Origin: Seonamhaeicola sp. S2-3
Lineage (GTDB): Bacteria; Bacteroidota; Bacteroidia; Flavobacteriales; Flavobacteriaceae
Reading direction: 5' to 3'
Assembly (NCBI RefSeq): GCF_001971785.1
Contig: NZ_CP019389.1
Coordinates: 135,001 to 199,000 of the forward strand
DNA: 64,000 nt
Shown here: positions 10,504 to 20,300 of the stretch, in pieces
Position numbering within the stretch: the stretch's first letter is position 1
Layout: each line of letters starts with the position of its first letter
The notes under the pieces: model-generated
Database searches by the model: none
Seen by the model: the letters and a program-made list of their open reading frames with translations, nothing else
What the model was told of the DNA's origin: nothing
Position numbers and translations under genes: made by a program

Positions 10504-10677
10504 GATAAAATTTTAACATTAATAAACCAACCACATGTAAAAAGTCATGAAAAATTGTTAAACAACTCAATTTGTAGTATATATAATTATGTTAAGAATT
10601 AAAATCTTAATTAAATACTCACAAAACACAAACTTAAAAATAGAAACACAGTTAAAATAAATTACACCCATTATATA

Positions 10678-10708
10678 TTGCGTGTATTTGTTTATACTAT
10701 TATCTTTG
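10678..10708 (+). promoter_or_regulatory. thrS promoter
   Basis: TTG (10678-10680), 20 bases, TATCTTTG (10701-10708): a full match to the Bacteroidota promoter consensus, 23 bases before the thrS start codon. The leader is therefore very short, with no room for a T-box or other riboswitch. Confidence 0.8.
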
Positions 10709-10730
10709 CAGCCTATTTTAATTTAATTAG

Positions 10731-12665
10731 ATGATACATATTACTTTACCAGACGGTAGTGTAAAAGCGTTTGAAGAAAACGTTACACCAATGGATGTTG
10801 CTAAAAATATTAGTGAAGGATTAGCTAGAAATGTTATTTCGGCAAGTTTTAATGGTACAACCGTTGAAACAGCAACCCCATTAACCACCGATGGGTCATT
10901 GGTTTTATATACCTGGAGAGACGATGCAGGAAAACAAGCTTTCTGGCACTCTTCGGCACACGTATTAGCTCAAGCAATTGAAGAATTATATCCAGGGGTT
11001 AAATTAACTATTGGTCCTGCTATTGAAAATGGATTTTATTATGATGTAGATTTTGGTGAGCATACAGTATCTGAAAAAGATTTTAAAACCATTGAAAATA
11101 AAATGTTAGAGATTGCACGTGGTAAACACGATTTTAAAATGCGATCTGCCACCAAAGCTGAAGCCTTAGCTTTATATAAAAATAATGAGTTTAAAACTGA
11201 ACTTATTGAAAACTTAGAAGATGGTACTATAACGTTTTGTGACCACTCTACATTTACAGATTTATGTAGAGGAGGCCATATACCTAATACCGGCATTATA
11301 AAAGCGGTAAAAATTTTAAGTGTTGCTGGAGCCTATTGGCGTGGTGATGAAAATAAACCTCAGTTAACACGTGTTTACGGTATTTCATTTCCTAAGCAAA
11401 AAGAACTTACCGAGTATTTACACATGCTTGAAGAAGCTAAAAAACGCGACCATAGAAAACTTGGGAAAGAGTTAGAATTATTTACTTTTTCTCAAAGAGT
11501 AGGACAAGGTTTACCTTTATGGTTACCTAAAGGAGCTGCCCTACGCGAACGTTTAGAAAACTTTTTAAAAGCTGCTCAAAAAAAGGCTGGTTATGAAATG
11601 GTTGTTTCACCACACATAGGACAGAAAGAATTATATGTAACTTCAGGGCATTACGCTAAATACGGAGAAGATAGTTTTCAGCCCATAAAAACCCCTAAGG
11701 AAGACGAAGAATTTTTATTAAAACCTATGAACTGTCCGCACCATTGTGAAATATTCAATAGCTTCCAATGGAGTTATAAAGATTTACCTAAACGTTATGC
11801 CGAATTTGGTACAGTTTATAGATACGAACAAAGTGGAGAACTACATGGTTTAACACGTGTTAGAGGCTTTACACAAGATGATGCCCATTTATTTTGTACT
11901 CCAGATCAATTAGATGAAGAATTTAAAAATGTAATTGATTTAGTATTATATGTATTTGGATCTTTAGGATTTGAAAACTTTACGGCTCAGGTTTCTGTAA
12001 GAGATCCTGAAAACCCCGACAAATATATAGGTGATGTAGCTAATTGGGAAAAAGCAGAACAAGCCATTATTAATGCGGCTTCTGATAAAGGATTAAATTA
12101 TGTTATTGAAGAAGGAGAAGCTGCTTTTTATGGTCCTAAATTAGACTTTATGGTTAAAGATGCCTTAGGAAGACAATGGCAACTAGGAACAATACAGGTA
12201 GATTATAACTTACCAGAACGCTTTGACCTTACATATAAAGGAAGTGATAATGAATTGCACCGTCCTGTAATGATTCACAGGGCACCATTTGGAAGTATGG
12301 AACGTTTTGTAGCATTATTATTAGAACATACAGGAGGTAATTTCCCGCTTTGGCTTATGCCAACACAATGTATTATATTGTCACTCAGCGAGAAATATGA
12401 AAAATACTCCGAAAAAGTTTTAAATTTGCTAGAAAATCACGAAATTCGCGCCCTTGTAGACCATAGAAATGAGACTATAGGGAAAAAAATTCGGGAATCC
12501 GAAATGCAAAAACACCCGTATATGCTTATTATAGGGGAACAAGAAGAGAAAGATAACATGGTTACTGTACGCAAGCACGGTGGTGAAGATTTAGGAATGA
12601 TGACTATTGAATCCTTCTCAAACATTATAAAAGAAGAAATTGATAAAACGTTAAAATCGTTCTAA
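10731..12665 (+). CDS. thrS: Threonyl-tRNA synthetase
   Basis: A 644-residue class II synthetase that charges tRNA-Thr. It starts with a TGS domain (residues 1-60). The editing domain has [10 protein letters not shown] (about 73-82) and [10 protein letters not shown]. The catalytic core has [12 protein letters not shown], which includes the zinc-ligand Cys, and [21 protein letters not shown]. The C-terminal anticodon-binding domain follows. Length is standard. It leads the translation cluster thrS-infC-rpmI-rplT, as in many bacteria. Confidence 0.98.
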   Translation: MIHITLPDGSVKAFEENVTPMDVAKNISEGLARNVISASFNGTTVETATPLTTDGSLVLYTWRDDAGKQAFWHSSAHVLAQAIEELYPGVKLTIGPAIENGFYYDVDFGEHTVSEKDFKTIENKMLEIARGKHDFKMRSATKAEALALYKNNEFKTELIENLEDGTITFCDHSTFTDLCRGGHIPNTGIIKAVKILSVAGAYWRGDENKPQLTRVYGISFPKQKELTEYLHMLEEAKKRDHRKLGKELELFTFSQRVGQGLPLWLPKGAALRERLENFLKAAQKKAGYEMVVSPHIGQKELYVTSGHYAKYGEDSFQPIKTPKEDEEFLLKPMNCPHHCEIFNSFQWSYKDLPKRYAEFGTVYRYEQSGELHGLTRVRGFTQDDAHLFCTPDQLDEEFKNVIDLVLYVFGSLGFENFTAQVSVRDPENPDKYIGDVANWEKAEQAIINAASDKGLNYVIEEGEAAFYGPKLDFMVKDALGRQWQLGTIQVDYNLPERFDLTYKGSDNELHRPVMIHRAPFGSMERFVALLLEHTGGNFPLWLMPTQCIILSLSEKYEKYSEKVLNLLENHEIRALVDHRNETIGKKIRESEMQKHPYMLIIGEQEEKDNMVTVRKHGGEDLGMMTIESFSNIIKEEIDKTLKSF

Positions 12666-12697
12666 ATAAAAAAGTTTAATTTAAAAAGTAGTAAGCC

Positions 12698-13252
12698 ATA
12701 GCAATTAGAAGAAGAAGACAGCCTCAAAGAGTTATTAAAGAGGACAAACACAGAATCAACTCTAAAATTACAGCACAAAAGTTACGTCTTGTTGGCGATA
12801 ATGTAGAAATTGGTATATACACCAAAGGTGATGCCATGAGAATAGCTAATGAGCAAGATTTAGATTTAGTTGAAATATCTCCAAACGCAGACCCACCGGT
12901 TTGTAAAGTTATGGATTATAAAAAGTTTCTTTATGAACAAAAGAAACGAGATAAAGCCTTAAAAGCTAAGGCAACTAAAGTTATTATTAAAGAAATTAGA
13001 TTTGGACCACAAACTGATGATCACGATTATCAGTTTAAAAAGAAACATGCTGAAAAGTTTTTAAAAGAAGGTGCAAAACTAAAAGCATTTGTATTCTTTA
13101 AAGGACGTTCTATTGTATTTAAAGAGCAAGGACAAATTTTGTTATTACGTTTAGCTCAAGATTTAGAAGAATTTGGTAAAGTTGAACAAATGCCAAAATT
13201 AGAAGGAAAGCGAATGACAATGTTTATTGCTCCTAAAAAAGATAAGAAATAA
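12698..13252 (+). CDS. infC: Translation initiation factor IF-3 with a non-AUG start
   Basis: The protein, 184 residues, aligns with IF-3 from its first residue: it opens (M)[20 protein letters not shown], the usual flavobacterial N-terminus. The first ATG in frame is at 12836 and would remove 46 conserved residues. Between the in-frame TAA at 12692-12694 and the arginine run there is no ATG, GTG or TTG. The codon in the usual Met position is ATA (12698-12700), and ATT follows two codons later. Escherichia coli infC also uses a rare start (AUU), through which IF-3 represses its own synthesis; the same logic probably applies here. The gene lies 32 bases after thrS. Confidence 0.93.
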   Translation: MAIRRRRQPQRVIKEDKHRINSKITAQKLRLVGDNVEIGIYTKGDAMRIANEQDLDLVEISPNADPPVCKVMDYKKFLYEQKKRDKALKAKATKVIIKEIRFGPQTDDHDYQFKKKHAEKFLKEGAKLKAFVFFKGRSIVFKEQGQILLLRLAQDLEEFGKVEQMPKLEGKRMTMFIAPKKDKK

Positions 13253-13313
13253 CTGAATGTATTTTCAGTATTAAAAATAATTAAGCGAAATAAATTAAAA
13301 CTAGGAAAAGAAA

Positions 13314-13511
13314 ATGCCTAAAATGAAAACAAAATCTAGTGCCAAAAAACGTTTTAAGTTAACAGGTACTGGTAAGATTAAAAGAAAGCACGCATTTAAG
13401 AGTCATATATTGACTAAAAAATCTAAAAAGCGTAAGCTTGCTCTGACTCATGATACATTAGTACATAAGGCAGACGAAGACAATATTAAAACCATGTTAC
13501 GTTTAAAGTAA
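13314..13511 (+). CDS. rpmI: 50S ribosomal protein L35
   Basis: A 65-residue, strongly basic protein with the L35 pattern [20 protein letters not shown] at the start and a KRK-rich middle. Part of the infC-rpmI-rplT cluster, 61 bases after infC. Confidence 0.98.
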   Translation: MPKMKTKSSAKKRFKLTGTGKIKRKHAFKSHILTKKSKKRKLALTHDTLVHKADEDNIKTMLRLK

Positions 13512-13609
13512 CCACGTTTTAATTGGTTAAATAAATTATAAACCCTGGAGTTAGGCTCAGTAAAAGTGTCAGTTTTAATTGGCCGCCTACTACAAAAAAA
13601 TTAAAAATT

Positions 13610-13954
13610 ATGCCAAGATCAGTAAATTCTGTAGCTAAAAGAGCTAGAAGAAAAAAGATTATTAAACAAGCAAAAGGTTACTTTGGAAGACGTAAAAACG
13701 TTTGGACAGTAGCCAAAAATGCGGTTGATAGAGCGATGCAATATTCGTATAGAGACCGTAGAAACAAGAAAAGAACATTCCGTGCTTTATGGATAACCCG
13801 TATTAATGCAGGTGCCAGAGAACATGGTTTATCTTATTCTCAATTTATGGGGAAATTAAAAGCTAATAACATTGAATTAAACCGTAAGGTTTTAGCAGAT
13901 TTAGCTATGAATAACCCTGAAGCTTTTAAAGCTGTAGTTGATAAAGTAAAATAA
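13610..13954 (+). CDS. rplT: 50S ribosomal protein L20
   Basis: A 114-residue basic protein with the L20 signature ([20 protein letters not shown] at the start, then [10 protein letters not shown]). L20 binds 23S rRNA early in 50S assembly and in several bacteria represses its own operon. The 98-base spacer before it (13512-13609) holds a less AT-rich block (13552-13590) that might be a regulatory structure, though I could not find a convincing fold. Confidence 0.98.
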   Translation: MPRSVNSVAKRARRKKIIKQAKGYFGRRKNVWTVAKNAVDRAMQYSYRDRRNKKRTFRALWITRINAGAREHGLSYSQFMGKLKANNIELNRKVLADLAMNNPEAFKAVVDKVK

Positions 13955-13992
13955 GGCGCTTAGCCTATTGTAAAACATATATTTCGCTTAAT

Positions 13993-14022
13993 AAAAATCC
14001 AACTCATATGAGTTGGATTTTT
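13993..14022 (+). terminator. Terminator of the thrS-infC-rpmI-rplT cluster
   Basis: A perfect palindrome, AAAAATCCAACTCAT paired with ATGAGTTGGATTTTT, followed by more T. It lies 38 bases after rplT. Confidence 0.9.
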
Positions 14023-14088
14023 TTATTTAATACATTTTAAACACAAAAAATTATACAAAATATTAATTTTGCCAATTATTAAAATAAT

Positions 14089-14892
14089 ATGGATTTATCT
14101 CAAGTAAAGTTAGTAGTAAGTGATATGGATGGTACGCTACTAAACTCTAACCACGAAGTAAGTAATTTATTTTTAGAACAATTTAAAACTCTAAAAAAAC
14201 ACAATATTTTGTTTGTTGCTGCAAGCGGAAGACCTTACTACAGTATTGTTGAAAAATTAAAATCTATTAAAAATGATATTATTGTAGTTGCAGAAAACGG
14301 AGGATTGGTTATTCAAAACAACAAACAAATTCTTTCTACCCCAATAGATAGAGGTAATTTATTTGAAATTGAAAAAATAATTGACGCTAACAATCATATT
14401 CATCCTGTATTTTGTACAAAAAGTAAAGGCTATTTTAAAAGTAACTCTTTTGGTTATATATCTGTTTTATCAGAATACTACCCCAAATTTAAAGTCATAG
14501 ACAACATTGAAGAAATTGATGAAGAAATCATGAAAATAGCGCTTTATCATTCAGAAGATTCAGAAAAACATATTTACCCTCTAGTAAAGTTTTTAGAAAA
14601 TAAATATGCTATTAAAATTTCTGGTAAAAACTGGTTAGATATTTCTGATCATTTAGCCAACAAAGGACACGCCATAAAACTATTACAAGAAACCTTTAAT
14701 ATTTCTGAAAAAGAAACTATGGCTTTTGGCGATTATAATAACGATTTAGAAATGCTAAGCTTAGCAAAATATAGTTTTGCAATGAAAAATGCCCATGACA
14801 ATGTTAAGGAAGTTGCCAATTACGAAACTAAAAGTAACAATGACTTAGGCGTAGAACACATTATAGCTAAACTTTTAGATACCAAAAACTAA
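14089..14892 (+). CDS. HAD-superfamily phosphatase, Cof type
   Basis: A 267-residue haloacid-dehalogenase hydrolase of the Cof/YidA group. Motif I is DMDGTLLN (about residues 12-19), with the nucleophile Asp12. Motif II is AASGRP. Motif IV is AFGDYNNDLEML. The insert between them is the type IIB cap. These enzymes dephosphorylate sugar phosphates or flavin and thiamine intermediates; the substrate is unknown. A TAATTTTG box (14064-14071) lies upstream. The stop overlaps that of the convergent gene by 4 bases. Confidence 0.88.
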   Translation: MDLSQVKLVVSDMDGTLLNSNHEVSNLFLEQFKTLKKHNILFVAASGRPYYSIVEKLKSIKNDIIVVAENGGLVIQNNKQILSTPIDRGNLFEIEKIIDANNHIHPVFCTKSKGYFKSNSFGYISVLSEYYPKFKVIDNIEEIDEEIMKIALYHSEDSEKHIYPLVKFLENKYAIKISGKNWLDISDHLANKGHAIKLLQETFNISEKETMAFGDYNNDLEMLSLAKYSFAMKNAHDNVKEVANYETKSNNDLGVEHIIAKLLDTKN

Positions 14893-15311
14893 TTACCAAA
14901 AGCAGTAATTACTAAGTTTCTAGAGCCACCATAATCTCTATGTTCACATAGGTAAATACCCTGCCAAACACCTAAATTTAATTTACCATTTGTAATTGGT
15001 ATTTGAACCGAAGCACCTAATAAAGAGGCTTTAATATGAGCAGGCATATCGTCAGGTCCTTCATAAGTGTGTTTATAATAAGGAGCATTTTCTGGAACCA
15101 TTTTATTAAAATGACTTTCAAAATCGGTTCTAACAGTATAATCTGCATTCTCATTTATGGTTAAACTAGCCGAAGTATGTTTTATAAATACCTGTAACTG
15201 CCCTATATTTATTTGGTTAATTTGTGGAATGGCGTTTAATATTTCATCGGTGATAAGATGAAAACCTCTTGTGTAAGGCTTTAATTTTACTTGTTCTTGA
15301 AAAAATTTCAT
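14889..15311 (-). CDS. YjbQ-family protein (UPF0047)
   Basis: A 140-residue single-domain protein of the YjbQ/UPF0047 family. The signature FIKHTSASLTINENAD and the C-terminal YLCEHRDYGGSRNLVI are intact. Escherichia coli YjbQ has weak thiamine-phosphate synthase activity, and the physiological role is unclear. It stands 41 bases downstream of the secreted protein gene at 15353 on the same strand. Confidence 0.92.
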   Translation of the reverse strand: MKFFQEQVKLKPYTRGFHLITDEILNAIPQINQINIGQLQVFIKHTSASLTINENADYTVRTDFESHFNKMVPENAPYYKHTYEGPDDMPAHIKASLLGASVQIPITNGKLNLGVWQGIYLCEHRDYGGSRNLVITAFGN

Positions 15312-15352
15312 AACATTAATTTCAAAGAGTACTCATTGAAGCAGAATAATCA

Positions 15353-16612
15353 TTAGGTTTTTTGTTTCTTTTTTCTGGCTGCAGGAAAAAGTACATTGTT
15401 TAAAATAAGCCTATATCCGGGTGATGTAGGGTGTAAATCTAATTCGGTTTTAGAATCACCTACTTTATGTTGATAATCTTCAGGGTCATGACCGCCATAA
15501 AATGTAAAGAATCCCTTTCCTTTAATTCCATGAATGTATTTAGCTTCTCCATTAATTTTGGTTTCCCCCATTATTAATACATTAGGCTTAATTTCATCTC
15601 TTGTAAAAGAAGTAGTTTGCCCCATAAAACCCTTTATTAAGGCTGTATGATTTTGACAAAGCATGGTAGGAATAGGGTCCCATTTTGCCGAAAACTCCAT
15701 TAAAGTAAAATAATCAGAAGTTCTTGGCACATTCCTTTTTCTAGTCATATCAATAGATGAAAACTCGTAAATTAAAGGGCTTCGTTCTAAAGTAAAATCT
15801 TTAAAAGCTAAAGTTTTATTATAATCTATTTTATTTTGGTATCCAGCATCACTCCCATCTCCGTCAAACATAGGCTCACAAATATCAACACCTTCGGCAG
15901 ATAGAGCTATATCAAAACTATCTGTAGCACTACACATAGCAAACATAAACCCACCGCCAACAACATAATCACGAATTTTTAAAGCTACTGCTAACTTAGA
16001 TTGAGACACTTTATTAAATCCCATTTTTTTGGCTAAAGCTTCAGCAGATTTTTTTTCATTTATATACCATGATGAGGCTCTGTAAGCGCCATAAAATTTA
16101 CCATATTGCCCTGTAAAATCTTCGTGATGTAAGTGCAACCAATCATAAAGTAATAAGTTATCATTTAGCACTTCTTCATCATAAACTGTTTCATAAGGAA
16201 TTTCTGCGTATTGCAACACCATTGTAACGGCATCATCCCAAGGTTGTTTACCGTTAGGCGTATAAACTGCAATTTTAGGTGCTTTCTCTAAAACAACAGC
16301 TTCCATATTTTTGCTTGGGCTACTTATTTCTTCTAAAATGTTTTCTGCCATATCATTTGAAATAACTTCAAATGAAACCCCTCTAATTAAACACTCTTTT
16401 TGAATTTCTTGGGTATCTGGTAATAAAAAAGAACCGCCTCTATAATTAAGTAACCATTTTACTTTAAGTTCTTTTTTAAGTGTCCAATAGGTAATACCAT
16501 AAGCCTTTAAATGATTTTTTTGGCTTTCTGCATCCATAGGAATTAGTATGTATGATGCAAAAGCATTAAATGAAATAAATAAAAGAAATAATAAGGCTAC
16601 AGTACGTTTCAT
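15353..16612 (-). CDS. Secreted glutamine-amidotransferase-like protein
   Basis: A 419-residue protein with a signal peptide (MKRTVALLFLLFISFNAFAS). A region around residues 120-230 resembles the class I glutamine amidotransferase-like fold: APKIAVYTPNGKQPWDD, then VGGGFMFAMCSATDSFD, with a Cys in the expected nucleophile-elbow position. Flavobacterial homologues are often labelled asparagine synthetase B, but none of the AsnB domains (N-terminal Ntn amidotransferase, ATP-pyrophosphatase) is present and the protein is exported. A non-catalytic or hydrolytic role in the periplasm is more likely. Function unknown. Confidence 0.72.
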   Translation of the reverse strand: MKRTVALLFLLFISFNAFASYILIPMDAESQKNHLKAYGITYWTLKKELKVKWLLNYRGGSFLLPDTQEIQKECLIRGVSFEVISNDMAENILEEISSPSKNMEAVVLEKAPKIAVYTPNGKQPWDDAVTMVLQYAEIPYETVYDEEVLNDNLLLYDWLHLHHEDFTGQYGKFYGAYRASSWYINEKKSAEALAKKMGFNKVSQSKLAVALKIRDYVVGGGFMFAMCSATDSFDIALSAEGVDICEPMFDGDGSDAGYQNKIDYNKTLAFKDFTLERSPLIYEFSSIDMTRKRNVPRTSDYFTLMEFSAKWDPIPTMLCQNHTALIKGFMGQTTSFTRDEIKPNVLIMGETKINGEAKYIHGIKGKGFFTFYGGHDPEDYQHKVGDSKTELDLHPTSPGYRLILNNVLFPAARKKKQKT

Positions 16613-16670
16613 AGATCGAAAGATACTTAAAATTTACTCTAAAAAACAGTCTTTAACAGAAGATTAATTC

Positions 16671-18215
16671 TTAGAAAGGTACATCATCATTTTCATCACC
16701 TTCATTTAATGAACTTCCAAAAGCTTGGTCTGGACTTGCTGTAAAATTGTCTGAGCTAAAGGTATCATCATTAGCAGCAGCATTCATTTTAGAATGGAAT
16801 TCAAAAGGAGAATCAAAATCATCTAAATTATCAAACTTACCAAGATGCCCAATAAACTTCAATCTTATGTTTTCTAAGCCACCATTTCTGTGTTTAGCAA
16901 TAATAAATTCTGCCTGACCTTCGGTTGGAGAGCGTTCTTCATCATCCCATTCATCAATTTTATAATATTCTGGTCTGTAAATAAAACTTACAATATCAGC
17001 ATCTTGTTCAATAGCTCCAGATTCACGTAAATCTGATAGTAATGGACGCTTGCTACCTCCCCTAGTTTCAACCGCACGCGATAACTGTGATAATGCAATT
17101 ACAGGTACATTTAACTCTTTAGCTAACGCTTTTAAGTTTCTAGAAATCATTGATATTTCTTGCTCTCTGTTACCATTATGGCTACTTCCACCAGTCATAA
17201 GTTGCAGGTAATCAATCATGATTAGTTTTATATCATGCTGAGAGGATAAACGACGTGCTTTGGCTCTTAAATCGAAAATTGAAAGTGAAGGGGTGTCATC
17301 TATAAAAAGTGGTGCTTTTTCAAGCCCTTTTACTTTTACGTTAAGCTGTTCCCACTCGTGTTTTTCTAATTTTCCGGTACGTAATTTTTCTGAAGATAAC
17401 CCCGTTTCACTAGATATTAAACGCGTAATTAATTGTACAGATGCCATTTCTAAAGAGAAAAATGCCACAGGTATATTTTGATCTACGGCTATATTTCTTG
17501 CCATAGAAAGTGTTAGGGCTGTTTTACCCATACCAGGACGCGCAGCAACAATAATTAAATCTGATGGTTGCCAACCAGAGGTTAATTTATCTAGCTTAGT
17601 AAAACCTGTTGGAATACCACTAAGTCCTTCTTTATTAGAAATTTCTTCAATTTTCTTTTTTGCTTGAATTACCAAATCTTGAGCAGACTCACTAGATTTT
17701 TTTATGTTTCCTTGCGTTACTTCGTATAATTTAGCTTCTGCCTTATCTAATAAGTCAAACACATCTTTGGTTTCATCATAAGAATCTTCTATAATTTCAC
17801 TAGAAATTTTAATTAAACTACGTTGAATAAATTTCTGTAAAATAATACGAGCATGAAACTCAATATGTGCTGAAGATGACACTTTTTGGGTTAAAGAAAT
17901 GAGGTAAAAATCACCTCCAACCAATTCTAGCTTAGCATTCTTCTTTAATTGTGTTGAAACCGTTAATAAGTCTATAGGTTCACTGTTTTCAAACAGCTGA
18001 AAAATAGCTTCAAAAATATGTTGATGTGCTTCTTTATAGAATGCTTCTGGACTTAAAATATCAATAACTTCATCTACTCCTTTTTTATCAATCATCATTG
18101 CACCCAACACAACTTCCTCTAAATCAATAGCTTGCGGAGGTATTTTACCTTTTTCAAGACTGATTAAGGTGCTTTTATCTACTTTATATCCCTTTATTTG
18201 ATTGGGTTGTTTCAT
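16671..18215 (-). CDS. dnaB: Replicative DNA helicase DnaB
   Basis: A 514-residue hexameric helicase that unwinds DNA at the fork. The N-terminal domain (about 25-130) begins PPQAIDLEEVVLGAMM. The RecA-like motor has Walker A ARPGMGKTALT, Walker B LIMIDYLQLM and the DnaB motif QLSRAVETRGGSKRPLLSDLRESG. No intein is present. The C-terminal tail, ending NEGDENDDVPF, is acidic with an SSB-like end. Confidence 0.97.
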   Translation of the reverse strand: MKQPNQIKGYKVDKSTLISLEKGKIPPQAIDLEEVVLGAMMIDKKGVDEVIDILSPEAFYKEAHQHIFEAIFQLFENSEPIDLLTVSTQLKKNAKLELVGGDFYLISLTQKVSSSAHIEFHARIILQKFIQRSLIKISSEIIEDSYDETKDVFDLLDKAEAKLYEVTQGNIKKSSESAQDLVIQAKKKIEEISNKEGLSGIPTGFTKLDKLTSGWQPSDLIIVAARPGMGKTALTLSMARNIAVDQNIPVAFFSLEMASVQLITRLISSETGLSSEKLRTGKLEKHEWEQLNVKVKGLEKAPLFIDDTPSLSIFDLRAKARRLSSQHDIKLIMIDYLQLMTGGSSHNGNREQEISMISRNLKALAKELNVPVIALSQLSRAVETRGGSKRPLLSDLRESGAIEQDADIVSFIYRPEYYKIDEWDDEERSPTEGQAEFIIAKHRNGGLENIRLKFIGHLGKFDNLDDFDSPFEFHSKMNAAANDDTFSSDNFTASPDQAFGSSLNEGDENDDVPF

Positions 18216-18327
18216 AACTACGAAAATAACTAAAAAAGTATGTTTAATTAGAAATAATCTACTATTGGATTTTAACCGTTAGTTAACAATTTAACTGTTA
18301 ATAACTTTAATATATTGTGAATAAGCC

Positions 18328-18360
18328 AAAAAAAAACTGAAGTTACAAACTTCAGATTTT
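18328..18360 (-). terminator. Terminator of accA
   Basis: CTGAAGTT (18337-18344) and AACTTCAG (18348-18355) form a tight 8-bp stem with a three-base loop. On the minus strand it is followed by a run of nine T. It begins 24 bases after the accA stop. Confidence 0.85.
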
Positions 18361-18383
18361 TGTATCATGTGGTTTTAAACGCA

Positions 18384-19337
18384 TTAGCCTTTATAAACAC
18401 CCATATTAGCATATTTATCCATTCGGTTTGCAACTAAATCTTTTGGTGATAAGTTTTTTAATTCATTATAATTTTTTACAATGGCATTGCTAACTGCAGT
18501 AAATGTTTTTTGTCTATCTCTATGAGCTCCTCCTAAAGGTTCTTTTATAATACCATCAACAAGTTTAAGTTTTTTCATATCGGTAGCAGTAAGCTTTAAA
18601 GCTTCAGCAGCTTGTTCTTTATACTCCCAACTGCGCCATAAAATAGAAGAACAAGACTCTGGAGAAATTACAGAGTACCAAGTATTTTCTAGCATTAATA
18701 CTTTATCTCCTACTCCAATTCCTAACGCCCCACCAGAAGCTCCTTCGCCTATAACAATAGTTATAATAGGAACTTTTAAACGTGTCATTTCTAAAATATT
18801 TCTGGCTATGGCTTCACCTTGTCCGCGCTCTTCTGCTTCTAATCCTGGGTATGCTCCAGGTGTATCTAAAAGGGTTACTACTGGAATACCAAATTTTTCT
18901 GCCATCTTCATTAACCGAAGTGCTTTTCTATAGCCTTCTGGGTTTGCCATACCAAAATTTCTGTATTGTCTTGTTTTGGTATTGTAACCTTTTTGTTGCC
19001 CAATAAACATAAAACTTTGGTCTCCTATTTTCCCTAAACCTCCTATCATGGCTTTATCGTCTTTAAAGTTTCTATCACCATGTAACTCTAAAAAAGATTC
19101 TCCGCAAATGGCATTAATATAATCTAATGTATAAGGTCTGTTTGGGTGACGAGACAATTGTACACGTTGCCAAGGCGTAAGGTTTTTATATAAATCTTTT
19201 TGAGTAGAAGCTAATTTCTTTTCTATTTGAGAACAGGTTTCTGTAACATCAACTTCACTCTCTTCTCCTATCACTCTACATTTTTGAAGCTGATCTTCTA
19301 GTTCTTTTATGGGTAGTTCAAATTCTAAATATTCCAT
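18384..19337 (-). CDS. accA: Acetyl-CoA carboxylase carboxyltransferase, alpha subunit
   Basis: A 317-residue AccA that, with AccD, moves the carboxyl group from biotin to acetyl-CoA to make malonyl-CoA for fatty-acid synthesis. The crotonase-fold signatures are present: [50 protein letters not shown] and [10 protein letters not shown]. Length is standard. accD is not in this window. A TATATTTG box (19373-19380, minus strand) lies 35 bases upstream, so the gene probably has its own promoter. Confidence 0.97.
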   Translation of the reverse strand: MEYLEFELPIKELEDQLQKCRVIGEESEVDVTETCSQIEKKLASTQKDLYKNLTPWQRVQLSRHPNRPYTLDYINAICGESFLELHGDRNFKDDKAMIGGLGKIGDQSFMFIGQQKGYNTKTRQYRNFGMANPEGYRKALRLMKMAEKFGIPVVTLLDTPGAYPGLEAEERGQGEAIARNILEMTRLKVPIITIVIGEGASGGALGIGVGDKVLMLENTWYSVISPESCSSILWRSWEYKEQAAEALKLTATDMKKLKLVDGIIKEPLGGAHRDRQKTFTAVSNAIVKNYNELKNLSPKDLVANRMDKYANMGVYKG

Positions 19338-19403
19338 AAGAATTTCTTTGGCTATTAATTTTGGTTAGGGTACAAATATAAAAACTTTAATCTTGATTAA
19401 AGC

Positions 19404-20300
19404 CTATGAATTTTTTCTTTTTAATTTTTGTGAATTTTTCAATATCCCATTCAGTATTATAGTTGTAATAATTAAAAGGGCTCCATAATAAAAAGAAGCA
19501 CTCATTTTTTCACTCTCTGGAAACAGCATTAATGCTATTAATATACCGTAAATAGGCTCTAAGTTATAGGTTAAAACTACGGTGTATGGACTTATATGTT
19601 TCATTACATGAACCGATGCTATAAAAGCATATGCAGTACAAACCGATGCTAAAATTAATAAGTATAAAAAATCTGATGTACTTAGTTTGAAAAATGCTAA
19701 ATTAAAACCTTCTGTAGTGAAAAGTAAATACAACGAAATGAAAATGACACCACTTAAAAATTCATAAAATGAAATGACTGTTGCTGTATGTTGTTTTAAA
19801 AAACTACCATTTAAAACAGCAAATAATGATGATAAAAAAGCCGAAGATATGCCTAGAATTATTCCAGAAAGGTATTTTATTTCGCTTTGTGTTATTATTA
19901 TAACTCCTGTAATTACTATTAACCCAAATAAAATTTCATACCAAATAATTTTTCTTTTATATACTACAGGCTCTATTAATGAAGCAAAAAAAGCACCTGT
20001 TGAGAACATTGCTAATGCTATAGATATGTTGGCTTCATCTATAGCTCCAAAAAAAGTAATCCAGTGTGCTGCAATTATAATTCCTGCAATTGATAGTTTT
20101 AAAACCGATTTTGGTCTAATACTTAGCTTTACCTTTGCTATTTTAATATAAACAAACATTAAAATAGATGCCATAATCATTCTATACCAAACTAAGGGAA
20201 TAGCAGTAATGGTAATTAGCTCACCCAAAATAGCGGTAAAACCAGCTATAAAAACTAAAAGATGAAGGTGTAAGTAATTTTTAAGTTTAGCGTTTGGCAT
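19404..20300 (-). CDS. EamA/DMT-family transporter
   Basis: A 298-residue inner-membrane protein with ten predicted helices in two EamA repeats (about residues 10-138 and 148-285). Such drug/metabolite transporters usually export amino acids or metabolites; the substrate cannot be read from the sequence. Its start overlaps the end of the LptF/LptG-type gene by 14 bases, indicating co-transcription. Confidence 0.88.
   Translation of the reverse strand: MPNAKLKNYLHLHLLVFIAGFTAILGELITITAIPLVWYRMIMASILMFVYIKIAKVKLSIRPKSVLKLSIAGIIIAAHWITFFGAIDEANISIALAMFSTGAFFASLIEPVVYKRKIIWYEILFGLIVITGVIIITQSEIKYLSGIILGISSAFLSSLFAVLNGSFLKQHTATVISFYEFLSGVIFISLYLLFTTEGFNLAFFKLSTSDFLYLLILASVCTAYAFIASVHVMKHISPYTVVLTYNLEPIYGILIALMLFPESEKMSASFYYGALLIITTIILNGILKNSQKLKRKNS

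Noticed and set aside
10388-10570. A 60-codon minus-strand frame upstream of the mannitol operon
   Set aside because: It covers an operator palindrome, has AT-driven composition (Phe, Leu, Lys, Ile) and no recognisable start context or family.
10709-10730. T-box or other riboswitch before thrS
   Set aside because: The consensus promoter leaves a leader of only about 15-20 bases.
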